Under the pieces are notes generated by a model. That model ran no database searches, was not told the DNA's origin, and saw nothing but the letters and a program-made list of their open reading frames with translations. This document shows, piece by piece, positions 26,440 to 37,837 of a stretch of 64,000 nt of DNA. The translations under genes were made by a program, and so were the position numbers. The DNA is from Prosopocoilus inquinatus. Its lineage: Eukaryota > Arthropoda > Insecta > Coleoptera > Lucanidae. The DNA lies in NCBI GenBank assembly GCA_036172665.1, contig JAYKNF010000046.1, positions 77,001 to 141,000 on the forward strand, written 5' to 3'. How positions within the stretch are numbered: position 1 is the first letter of the stretch; each line of letters opens with the position of its first letter.

Positions 26440-28320
26440 CTTTGTATCTCACATCAGAGTTACTGGAGTCCATCCAAACGTCAAATAACATGATAGATGA
26501 GTAAGGATCGATTAGATACATCACAGGAACAACGCTAATACGTGTTGTTTCGTTTAAAACTATTTCCAGCTCCTGCTGCATCCAAAAACTTTGTATCTCA
26601 CATCAGACTTACTAGAGTCCATCGAAACGTCAAATAACATAGTAGCTAAGTAAGGATCGATTAGATACATCACAGGAACAACGCCAATGCGTGTTGTTTC
26701 GTTTAAAATTATTTCCAGCTTCTGCTGCGTCCGAAAACGTCGTATCTCACATCAGAGTTACTGGAGTCCATCGAAACTTCAAATAACATGATAGATAAGT
26801 AAGGATCGATTAGATACAGCACAGGAACAACGCTAATACGTGTTGTTTCGTTTAAAACTATTTCCAGCTCCTGCTGCGTCCAAAAACTTTGTATCTCACA
26901 TCAGATTTACTAGACTCCATCGAAACCTCAAATAACATGATAGATCAGTAAGGATCGATTAGATACATCACAGGAACAACGCTAATACGTGTTGTTTCGT
27001 TTAAAACTATTTCCAGCTTCTGCTGCGTCCGAAAACGTCGTATCTTACATCAAAGTTACTGGAGTCAATCGAAACGTCAAATAACATAGTAGCTATGTAA
27101 GGATCGATTAGATACATCACAGGAACAACGCTAATACGTGTTGCTTCGTTTAAAACTATTTCCAGTTTCTGCTGCGTCCGAGAACTTCGTATCTCACATC
27201 AGGGTTAATGGAATCCATCGAAACGTCAAAAAACATGATAGATAAGTAATTATCGATTAGATACAGCACAGGAACAACGCTAATGCGTGTTGTTTCGTTT
27301 AGAACTATTTCAAGCTTCTGCTGCGTTAGAGAACTTTGTATCTCAAATCAGAGTTACTGGAGTCCATCCAAACGTAAAATAACAAGATAGATGAGTAAGG
27401 ATCGATTAGATACATCACAGGAACAACGCTAATACGTGTTGTTTCGTTTAAAACTATTTCCAGCTTCTGCTGCGTCCGAAAACGTCTTATCTCACATCAG
27501 AGTTACTGGAGTCCATTCAAACGTCAAATAACATGATAGACGAGTAAGGATCGATTAGATACATCACAGGAACAACGCCAATGCGTGTTGTTTCGTTTAA
27601 AACTATTTCCAGCTCCTGCTGCGTCCAAAAACTTTGTATCTCACATCAGACTTACTGGAGTCCATCCAAACGTCAAATAACATGTTAGATAAGTAAGGAT
27701 CGTTTAGATACATCACAGGAACAACGCTAATACGTGTTGTTTCGTTCAAAACTATTTCCACCTTCTGCTGCGTCCGAGAACTTTGTATCTCACATCAGAG
27801 TTACTGGAGTCCATCCAAACGTCAAATAACATGATAGATGAGTAAGGATCGATTAGATACATCACAGGAACAACGCTAATACGTGTTGTTTCATTTAAAA
27901 CTATTTCCAGCTCCTGCTGCGTCCAAAAACTTCGTATCTCACATCAGAATTACTAGAGTCCATCGAAACGTCAAATAACATGATAGATGAGTAAGGATCG
28001 ATTAGATACATCACAGGAACAACGCTAATGCGTGTTGTTTCGCTTAAAACTATTTCCAGCTCCTGCTGCGTCCAAAAACTTTGTATCTCACATCAGACTT
28101 ACTGGAGTCCATCCAAACGTCAAATAACATGTTAGATAAGTAAGGATCGTTTAGATACATCACAGGAACAACGCTAATACGTGTTGTTTCGTTCAAAACT
28201 ATTTCCAGCTTCTGCTGCGTCCGAGAACTTTGTATCTCACATCAGAGTTACTGGAGTCCATCCAAACGTCAAATAACATGATAGATGAGTAAGGATCGAT
28301 TAGATACATCACAGGAACAA
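26440..28320 (-). repeat. Block R2, copy 1 (1.9 kb; offset to copy 2 is 14 units)
   Basis: It matches 28,526-30,406 at offset 2,086 bp, exactly 14 x 149. Tags are GCTGCATCCAAAAAC (26,575 and 28,661), GTTTAAAATTATTTCC (26,701 and 28,787) and GATAAGTAATTATCG (27,241 and 29,327). Inside and just beyond it a three-unit block (447 bp) is itself doubled: GTTGTTTCATTTAAAAC at 27,886 and 28,333. The next GTTTAAAAT-type unit, at 30,575, is only 12 units after 28,787, so the local order changes at the right edge. Confidence 0.85.
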
Positions 28321-28525
28321 CGCTAATACGTGTTGTTTCATTTAAAACTATTTCCAGCTCCTGCTGCGTCCAAAAACTTCGTATCTCACATCAGAATTAC
28401 TAGAGTCCATCGAAACGTCAAATAACATGATAGATGAGTAAGGATCGATTAGATACATCACAGGAACAACGCTAATGCGTGTTGTTTCGCTTAAAACTAT
28501 TTCCAGCTCCTGCTGCGTCCAAAAA

Positions 28526-30406
28526 CTTTGTATCTCACATCAGAGTTACTGGAGTCCATCCAAACGTCAAATAACATGATAGATGAGTAAGGATCGATTA
28601 GATACATCACAGGAACAACGCTAATACGTGTTGTTTCGTTTAAAACTATTTCCAGCTCCTGCTGCATCCAAAAACTTTGTATCTCACATCAGACTTACTA
28701 GAGTCCATCGAAACGTCAAATAACATAGTAGCTAAGTAAGGATCGATTAGATACATCACAGGAACAACGCCAATGCGTGTTGTTTCGTTTAAAATTATTT
28801 CCAGCTTCTGCTGCGTCCGAAAACGTCGTATCTCACATCAGAGTTACTGGAGTCCATCGAAACTTCAAATAACATGATAGATAAGTAAGGATCGATTAGA
28901 TACAGCACAGGAACAACGCTAATACGTGTTGTTTCGTTTAAAACTATTTCCAGCTCCTGCTGCGTCCAAAAACTTTGTATCTCACATCAGATTTACTAGA
29001 CTCCATCGAAACCTCAAATAACATGATAGATCAGTAAGGATCGATTAGATACATCACAGGAACAACGCTAATACGTGTTGTTTCGTTTAAAACTATTTCC
29101 AGCTTCTGCTGCGTCCGAAAACGTCGTATCTTACATCAAAGTTACTGGAGTCAATCGAAACGTCAAATAACATAGTAGCTAAGTAAGGATCGATTAGATA
29201 CATCACAGGAACAACGCTAATACGTGTTGCTTCGTTTAAAACTATTTCCAGTTTCTGCTGCGTCCGAGAACTTCGTATCTCACATCAGGGTTAATGGAAT
29301 CCATCGAAACGTCAAAAAACATGATAGATAAGTAATTATCGATTAGATACAGCACAGGAACAACGCTAATGCGTGTTGTTTCGTTTAGAACTATTTCAAG
29401 CTTCTGCTGCGTCCGAGAACTTTGTATCTCAAATCAGAGTTACTGGAGTCCATCCAAACGTAAAATAACAAGATAGATGAGTAAGGATCGATTAGATACA
29501 TCACAGGAACAACGCTAATACGTGTTGTTTCGTTTAAAACTATTTCCAGCTTCTGCTGCGTCCGAAAACGTCTTATCTCACATCAGAGTTACTGGAGTCC
29601 ATTCAAACGTCAAATAACATGATAGACGAGTAAGGATCGATTAGATACATCACAGGAACAACGCCAATGCGTGTTGTTTCGTTTAAAACTATTTCCAGCT
29701 CCTGCTGCGTCCAAAAACTTTGTATCTCACATCAGACTTACTGGAGTCCATCCAAACGTCAAATAACATGTTAGATAAGTAAGGATCGTTTAGATACATC
29801 ACAGGAACAACGCTAATACGTGTTGTTTCGTTCAAAACTATTTCCACCTTCTGCTGCGTCCGAGAACTTTGTATCTCACATCAGAGTTACTGGAGTCCAT
29901 CCAAACGTCAAATAACATGATAGATGAGTAAGGATCGATTAGATACATCACAGGAACAACGCTAATACGTGTTGTTTCATTTAAAACTATTTCCAGCTCC
30001 TGCTGCGTCCAAAAACTTCGTATCTCACATCAGAATTACTAGAGTCCATCGAAACGTCAAATAACATGATAGATGAGTAAGGATCGATTAGATACATCAC
30101 AGGAACAACGCTAATGCGTGTTGCTTCGCTTAAAACTATTTCCAGCTCCTGCTGCGTCCAAAAACTTTGTATCTCACATCAGACTTACTGGAGTCCATCC
30201 AAACGTCAAATAACATGTTAGATAAGTAAGGATCGTTTAGATACATCACAGGAACAACGCTAATACGTGTTGTTTCGTTCAAAACTATTTCCAGCTTCTG
30301 CTGCGTCCGAGAACTTTGTATCTCACATCAGAGTTACTGGAGTCCATCCAAACGTCAAATAACATGATAGATGAGTAAGGATCGATTAGATACATCACAG
30401 GAACAA
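28526..30406 (-). repeat. Block R2, copy 2
   Basis: This is the tandem second copy of the 26,440-28,320 block at 14-unit spacing. Small differences are visible, such as CTGCGTTAGAGAAC near 27,323 in copy 1 versus CTGCGTCCGAGAAC near 29,409 here, and GTAGCTATGTAAGG versus GTAGCTAAGTAAGG. Its second half is also the first part of the wider block R3 that reappears near 43.4 and 53.7 kb. Confidence 0.85.
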
Positions 30407-31640
30407 CGCTAATACGTGTTGTTTCGTTTAAAACTATTTCCAGCTCCTGCTGCATCCAAAAACTTTGTATCTCACATCAGACTTACTAGAGTCCATCGAA
30501 ACGTCAAATAACATAGTAGCTAAGTAAGGGTCGATTAGATACATCACAGGAACAACGCCAATGCGTGTTGTTTCGTTTAAAATCATTTCCAGCTTCTGCT
30601 GCGTCCGAAAACGTCGTATCTCACATCAGAGTTACTGGAGTCCATCGAAACTTCAAATAACATGATAGATAAGTAAGGATCGATTAGATACAGCACAGGA
30701 ACAACGCTAATACGTGTTGTTTCGTTTAAAACTATTTCCAGCTCCTGCTGCGTCCAAAAACTTTGTATCTCACATCAGATTTACTAGACTCCATCGAAAC
30801 CTCAAATAACATGATAGATCAGTAAGGATCGATTAGATACATCACAGGAACAACGCTAATGCGTGTTGTTTCGTTTAAAACTATTTCCAGCTTCTGCTGC
30901 GTCCGAAAATTTCGTATCTCACATCAGAGTTACTGGAGTCCATCTAAACTTCAAATAGCATAGTAGATAAGCAAGGATCGATTAGATACATCACAGGAAC
31001 AACGCTAATACGTCTTGTTTCGTTCAAAACTATTTCCAGCTTCTGCTGCGTCCAAAAACTTTGTATCTCACATCAGAGTTACTGGAGTCCATCCAAACGT
31101 AAAATAACATGATAGATGAGTAAGGATCGATTAGATACATCACAGGAACAACGCTAATGCGTGTTGTTTCATTTAAAACTATTTCCAGCTTCTGCTGCGT
31201 GCGAGAACTTCGTATCTCACATCAGGGTTACTGGAGTCCATCCAAACGTCAAATAACATGATAGATAAGTAAGGACCGATTAGATACATCACAGGAACAA
31301 CGCCTAATGCGTGTTGTTTCGTTTAAAACTATTTCCAGCTTCTGCTGCGTCCGAAAATTTCGTATCTCACATCAGAGTTACTGGAGTCCATCGAAACGTG
31401 TCAAACAACATAGTAGATAAGTAAGGATCAATTAGATACATCACAGGAACAACGCTAATACGTGTTGTTTCGTTCAAAACTATTTCCAGCTTCTGCTGCG
31501 TCCGAGAACTTTGTATCTCACATCAGAGTTACTGAAGTCCATCCAAACGTAAAATAACATGATAGATGAGTAAGGATCGATTACATACATCACAGGAACA
31601 ACGCTAATACGTGTTGTTTCGTTTAAAACTATTTCCAGCT
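29033..31640 (-). repeat. Block R3, copy 1 (2.6 kb)
   Basis: It matches 43,370-45,977 at offset 14,337 bp. Tags are GATAAGTAATTATCG (29,327 and 43,664), the GTTTAAAAT variant (30,575 as AAATCATTTCC, and 44,912 as AAATTATTTCC), GATAGATCAGTAAGG (30,814 and 45,151), CAAATAGCATAGTAG, a 1-bp insertion (ACGCCTAATGCG near 31,303; ACGCTTAATGCG near 45,640) and a 2-bp insertion (AAACGTGTCAAAC near 31,396 and 45,733). A third copy is at about 53,741-56,361 and a fourth, shortened one around 61-63.3 kb. Confidence 0.85.
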
Positions 31641-31989
31641 CCTGCTGCGCCCAAAAACTTCGTATCTCACATCAGAGTTACTAGAGTCCATCGAAACGTC
31701 AAATAACATGATAGATGAGTAAGGATCGATTAGATACATCACAGTAACAACGCTAATACGTGTTATTTCGTTTAAAACTATTTCCAGCTCTTGCTCCGTC
31801 CAAAAACTTCGTATCTCACATCAGAATTACTAGAGTTCATCGAAACGTCAAATAACATGATAGATAAATAAGGATCGATTAGATACATCACAGGAACAAC
31901 GCTAATGCGTGTTGTTTCATTTAAAACTATTTCCAGCTTCTGCTGCGACCGAGAACTTCGTATCTCACATCAGGGTTACTGGAGTCCAT

Positions 31990-32960
31990 CCAAACGTCAA
32001 ATAACATAGTAGCTAAGTAAGGATCGATTAGATACATCACAGGAACAACGCTAATACGTGTTGTTTCGTTTAAAACTATTTCCAGCTCCTGCTGCGCCCA
32101 AAAACTTCGTATCTCACATCAGAGTTACTAGAGTCCATCGGAACGTCAAATAACATGATAGATAAATAAGGATCGATTAGATACATCACAGGAACAACGC
32201 TAATGCGTGTTGTTTCATTTAAAACTATTTCCAGCTTCTGCTGCGTCCGAGAACTTCGTATCTCTCATCAGGGTTACTGGAGTCCATCCAAACGTCAAAT
32301 AACATAGTAGCTAAGTAAGGATCGATTAGATACATCACAGGAACAACGCTAAAACGTGTTGCTTCGTTTAAAACTATTTCCAGTTTCTGCTGCGTCCGAG
32401 AACTTCGTATCTCACATCAGGGTTACTGGAGTCCATCCAAACGTCAAATAACATGATAGATAAGTAAGGATCGATTAGATACAGCACAGGAACAACGCCA
32501 ATGCGAGTTGTTTCGTTTAAAACTATTTCCAGCTTCTGCTGCGTCCGAAAACTTCGTATCTCACATCAAAGTTACTGGAGTCCATTCAAACGTCAAATAA
32601 CATGATAGATGAGTAAGGATCGATTAGATACATCACAGGAACAACGCTAATACGTGTTGTTTCGTTTAAAACTATTTCCAGTTTCTGCTGCGTCCGAAAA
32701 CGTCGTATCTCACATCAAAGTTACTGGAGTCCATCGAAACGTCAAATAATATAGTAGCTAAGTAAGGATCGATTAGATACATCACAGGAACAACGCTAAA
32801 ACGTGTTGCTTCGTTTAAAACTATTTCCAGCTCCTGCTGCGCCCAAAAACTTCGTATCTCATTTCAGAGTTACTAGAGTCAAAGTTACTGGAGTCCATTC
32901 AACGCTAATACGTGTTGTTACGTTTAAAACTATTTCCAGCTCCTGCTGCGTCCGAAAACG
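31990..32960 (-). repeat. Block R4, copy 1, carrying a 109-bp truncated unit
   Basis: It matches about 36,867-37,837 at offset 4,877 bp. The shared tags are GATAAATAAGGATCG (32,161 and 37,038), CGTATCTCTCATCAGGG, and the truncated unit. Between ACGCTAAAACG at 32,793 and ACGCTAATACG at 32,902 the spacing is 109 bp. After TACTAGAGTC (ending 32,880) comes AAAGTTACTGGAGTCCATTC, i.e. a repeated bit of the same region, then CGCTAATACG directly. The segment with AAATAACATG through the ATCGAT site is missing. The irregular unit removes stop codons and creates a spurious 69-codon open frame at 32,803-33,012. Confidence 0.85.
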
Positions 32961-33587
32961 TCGTATCTCACATCAGAGTTACTGGAGTCCATCGAAACGT
33001 CAAATAACATAGTAGCTAAGTAAGGATCGATTAGATACATCACAGGAACAACGCTAATACGTGTTGTTTCGTTCAAAACTATTTCCAGCTTCTGCTGCGT
33101 CCAAAAACTTTGTATCTCACATCAGAGTTACTGCAGTCCATCCAAACGTAAAATAACATGATAGAAGAGTAAGGTTCGATTAGATACATCACAGGAACAA
33201 CGCTAATACATCTTGCTTCGTTTAAAACTATTTCCAGCTCCTGCTGCGCCCAAAAACTTCGTATCTCACATCAGAGTTACTAGAGTCCATCGAAACGTCA
33301 AATAACATGATAGATAAATAAGGATCGATTAGATACATCACAGGAACAACGCTAATGCGTGTTGTTTCATTTAAAACTATTTCCAGCTTATGCTGCGTCC
33401 GAGAACTTCGTATCTCACATCAGGGTTACTGGAGTCCATCCAAACGTCAAATAACATGACAGATAAGTAAGGATCGATTAGATACAGCACAGGAACAACG
33501 CTGATGCGTGTTGTTTCGTTTAGAAATATTTCAAGTTTCTGCTGCGTCCGAGAACTTTGTATCTCACATCAGAGTTACTGGAGTCCG

Positions 33588-35603
33588 TCCAAACGTCAAA
33601 TAACATAGTAGCTAAGTAAGGATCGATTAGATACAGCACCGGAACAACGCTAATGAGTGTTGTTTCGTTTAGAACTATTTCAAGCTTCTGCTGCGTCCGA
33701 GAACTTTGTATCTCACATCAGAGTTACTGGAGTCCGTCCAAACTTCAAATAACATGATAGATGAGTAAGGATCGATTAGATACATCATAGGAACAACGCT
33801 AATATGTGTTGTTTCGTTTAAAACTATTTCCAGCTGCTGCTGCGTCCGAAAACGTCGTATCTCACATCAGAGTTACTGGAGTCCATTCAAACGTCAAATA
33901 ACATGATAGATGAGTAAGGATCGATTAGATACATCACAGGAACAACGCTAATGCGTGTTGTTTCATTTAAAACTATTTCCAGCTTCTGCTGCGTCCGAGA
34001 ACTTCGTATCTCACATCAGGGTTACTGGAGTCCATCCAAACGTCAAATAACATAGTAGCTAAGTAAGGATCGATTAGATACATCACAGGAACAACGCTAA
34101 TACGTGTTGTTTCGTTTAAAACTATTTCCAGCTCCTGCTGCGTCCAAAAACTTTGTATCTCACATCAGAGTTACTGTAGTCCATCCAAACGTAAAATAAC
34201 ATGATAGATAAGTAAGGATCGATTAGATACAGCACAGGAACAACGCCAATGCGAGTTGTTTCGTTTAAAACTATTTCCAGCTTCTGCTGCGTCCGAAAAC
34301 TTCGTATCTCACATCAAAGTTACTGGAGTCCATTCAAACGTCAAATAACATGATAGATGAGTAAGGATCGATTAGATACATCACAGGAACAACGCTAATA
34401 CGTGTTGTTTCGTTTAAAACTATTTCCAGCTTCTGCTGCGTCCGAAAACGTCGTATCTCACATCAAAGTTACTGGAGTCCATCGAAACGTCAAATAATAT
34501 AGTAGCTAAGTAAGGATCGATTAGATACATCACAGGAACAACGCTAAAACGTGTTGCTTCGTTTAAAACTATTTCCAGTTCCTGCTGCGCCCAAAAACTT
34601 CGTATCTCATTTCAGAGTTACTAGAGTCCATCCAAACGTAAAATAACATGATAGATGAGTAAGGATCGATTAGATACATCACAGGAACAACGCTAATACG
34701 TGTTGTTTCGTTTAAAACTATTTCCAGCTCCTGCTGCGTCCGAAAACGTCGTATCTCACATCAGAGTTACTGGAGTCCATCGAAACGTCAAACAACATAG
34801 TAGCTAAGTAAGGATCGATTAGATACATCACAGGAACAACGCTAATACGTGTTGTTTCGTTCAAAACTATTTCCAGCTTCTGCTGCGTCCGAGAACTTCG
34901 TATCTCACATCAGGGTTACTGGAGTCCATCCAAACGTCAAATAACATGATAGATAAGAAAGGATCGATTAGATACAGCACAGGAACAACGCTAATGCGTG
35001 TTGTTTCGTTTAGAACTATTTCAAGCTTCTGCTGCGTCCGAGAACTTTGTATCTCAAATCAGAGTTACTGGAGTCCGTCCAAACGTCAAATAACATGATA
35101 GATAAATAAGGATCGATTAGATACATCACAGGAACAACGCTAATGCGTGTTGTTTCATTTAAAACTATTTCAAGCTTCTGCTGCGTCCGAGAACTTCGTA
35201 TCTCACATCAGGGTTACTGGAGTCCATCCAAACGTCAAATAACATGATAGATAAGTAAGGATCGATTAGATACAGCACAGGAACAACGCTAATGCGTGTT
35301 GTTTCGTTTAGAACTATTTCAAGCTTCTGCTGCGTCCGAGAACTTTGTATCTCACATCAGAGTTACTGGAGTCCGTCCAAACGTCAAATAACATAGTAGC
35401 TAAGTAAGGATCGATTAGATACAGCACAGGAACAACGCTAATGCGTGTTGTTTCGTTTAGAACTATTTCAAGCTTCTGCTGCGTCCGAGAACTTTGTATC
35501 TCACATCAGAGTTACTGGAGTCCGTCCAAACGTCAAATAACATGATAGATGAGTAAGGATCGATTAGATACATCACAGGAACAACGCTAATACGTGTTGT
35601 TTC
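33588..35603 (-). repeat. Block R1, copy 2
   Basis: This is the second copy of the 24,089-26,104 block, 9,499 bp away, with the same internal order. It is rich in a distinctive subfamily: GATACAGCAC, TTTAGAACTATTTCAAGC, TTTGTATCTCACATCAGAG and GAGTCCGTCCAAACG are found linked in the same units. At 35,604 the copies part (TTTCGTTCAAAGC here, TTTCATTTAAAAC after copy 1). Confidence 0.87.
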
Positions 35604-36866
35604 GTTCAAAGCTATTTCCAGCTTCTGCTGCGTCCAAAAACCTTGTATCTCACATCAGAGTTACTGGAGTCCATCCAAACGTAAAATAACATGATGGATA
35701 AGTAAGGATCGATTAGATACAGCACAGGAACAACGCTAATGCGTGTTGTTTCGTTTAGAACTATTTCAAGCTTCTGCTGCGTCCGAGAACTTTGTATCTC
35801 ACATCAGAGTTACTGGAGTCCGTCCAAACGTCAAATAACATGACAGATGAGTAAGGATCGATTAGATACATCACAGAAACAACGCTAATACGTGTTGTTT
35901 CGTTCAAAACTATTTCCAGCTTCTGCTGCGTCCAAAAACTTTGTATCTCACATCAGAGTTACTGGAGTCCATCCAAACGTAAAATAACATGATAGATGAG
36001 TAAGGATCGATTAGATACATCACAGGAACAACGATAATACGTGTTGTTTCGTTTAAAACTATTTCCAGCTTCTGCTGCGTCCGAAAACGTCGTATATCAC
36101 ATCAGAGTTACTGGAGTCCACTCAAACGACAAATAACATGATAGATGAGTAAGGATCGATTAGATACATCACAGGAACAACGCTAATATGTGTTGTTTCG
36201 TTTAAAACTATTTCCAGCTGCTGCTGCGTCCGAAAACGTCTTATCTCACATCAGGGTAACTGGAGTCCATCCAAACGTCAAATAACATGATAGATAAATA
36301 AGGATCGATTAGATACATCACAGGAACAACGCTAATGCGTGTTGTTTCATTTAAAACTATTTCCAGCTTCTGCTGCGTCCGAGAACTTCGTATCTCTCAT
36401 CAAGGTTACTGGAGTCCATCCAAACGTCAAATAACATAGTAGCTAAGTAAGGATCGATTAGATACATCACAGGAACAACGCTAAAACGTGTTGCTTCGTT
36501 TAAAACTATTTCCAGCTTCTGCTGCGTCCGAGAACTTCGTATCTCACATCAGGGTTACTGGAGTCCATCCAAACGTCAAATAACATGATAGATAAGTAAG
36601 GATCGATTAGATACAGCACAGGAGCAACGCCAATGCGAGTTGCTTCGTTTAAAACTATTTCCAGCTTCTGTTGCGTCCGAAAACTTCGTATCTCACATCA
36701 AAGTTACTGGAGTCCATTCAAACGTCAAATAACATGATAGATAAGTAAGGATCGATTAGATACATCACAGGAACAACGCTAATACGTGTTGTTTCGTTTT
36801 AAACTATTTCCAGCTTCTGCTGCGTCCGAAAACGTCGTATCTCACATAAGAGTTACTGGAGTCCAT

Positions 36867-37837
36867 CGAAACGTCAAATAACATAGTAGCTAAGTAAGGA
36901 TCGATTAGATACATCACAGGAACAACGCTAATACGTGTTGTTTCGTTTAAAACTATTTCCAGCTCCTGCTGCGCCCAAAAACTTCGTATCTCACATCAGA
37001 GTTACTAGAATCCATCGAAACGTCAAATAACATGATAGATAAATAAGGATCGATTAGATACATCACAGGAACAACGCTAATGCGTGTTGTTTCATTTAAA
37101 ACTATTTCCAGCTTCTGCTGCGTCCGAGAACTTCGTATCTCTCATCAGGGTTACTGGAGTCCATCCAAACGTCAAATAACATAGTAGCTAAGTAAGGATC
37201 GATTAGATACATCACAGGAACAACGCTAAAACGTGTTGCTTCCTTTAAAACTATTTCCAGCTTCTGCTGCGTCCGAGAACTTCGTATCTCACATCAGGGT
37301 TACTGGAGTCCATCCAAACATCAAATAACATGATAGATAAGTAAGGATCGATTAGATACAGCTCAGGAACAACGCCAATGCGAGTTGTTTCGTTTAAAAC
37401 TATTTCCAGCTTCTGCTGCGTCCGAAAACTTCGTATCTCACATCAAAGTTACTGGAGTCCATTCAAACGTCAAATAACATGATAGATGAGTAAGGATCGA
37501 TTAGATACATCACAGGAACAACGCTAATACGTGTTGTTTCGTTTAAAACTATTTCCAGCTTCTGCTGCGTCCGAAAACGTCGTATCTCACATCAAAGTTA
37601 CTGGAGTCCATCGAAACGTCAAATAATATAGTAGCTAAGTAAGGATCGATTAGATACATCACAGGAACAACGCTAAAACGTGTTGCTTCGTTTAAAACTA
37701 TTTCCAGCTCCTGCTGCGCCCAAAAACTTCGTATCTCATTTCAGAGTTACTAGAGTCAAAGTTACTGGAGTCCATTCAACGCTAATACGTGTTGTTTCAT
37801 TTAAAACTATTTCCAGCTCCTGCTGCGTCCGAAAACT
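36867..37837 (-). repeat. Block R4, copy 2, with the same 109-bp truncated unit
   Basis: This is the second copy of the 31,990-32,960 block. The truncated unit recurs with the same odd join (TAGAGTC then AAAGTTACTGGAG at 37,757/37,758). Weaker matching continues to the right: AGAAGAGTAAGGTTCG occurs at 33,163 and 38,040, the same 4,877 spacing. The duplicated truncation again gives a spurious 69-codon open frame at 37,680-37,889, differing at only a few codons from the one at 32,803. Confidence 0.85.

Noticed and set aside
32803..33012. 69-codon open frame, with a near twin at 37,680-37,889
   Set aside because: The pair looks conserved only because the DNA segment was duplicated. The frame is open because a 109-bp truncated unit changes the phase. 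The protein is just translated satellite.
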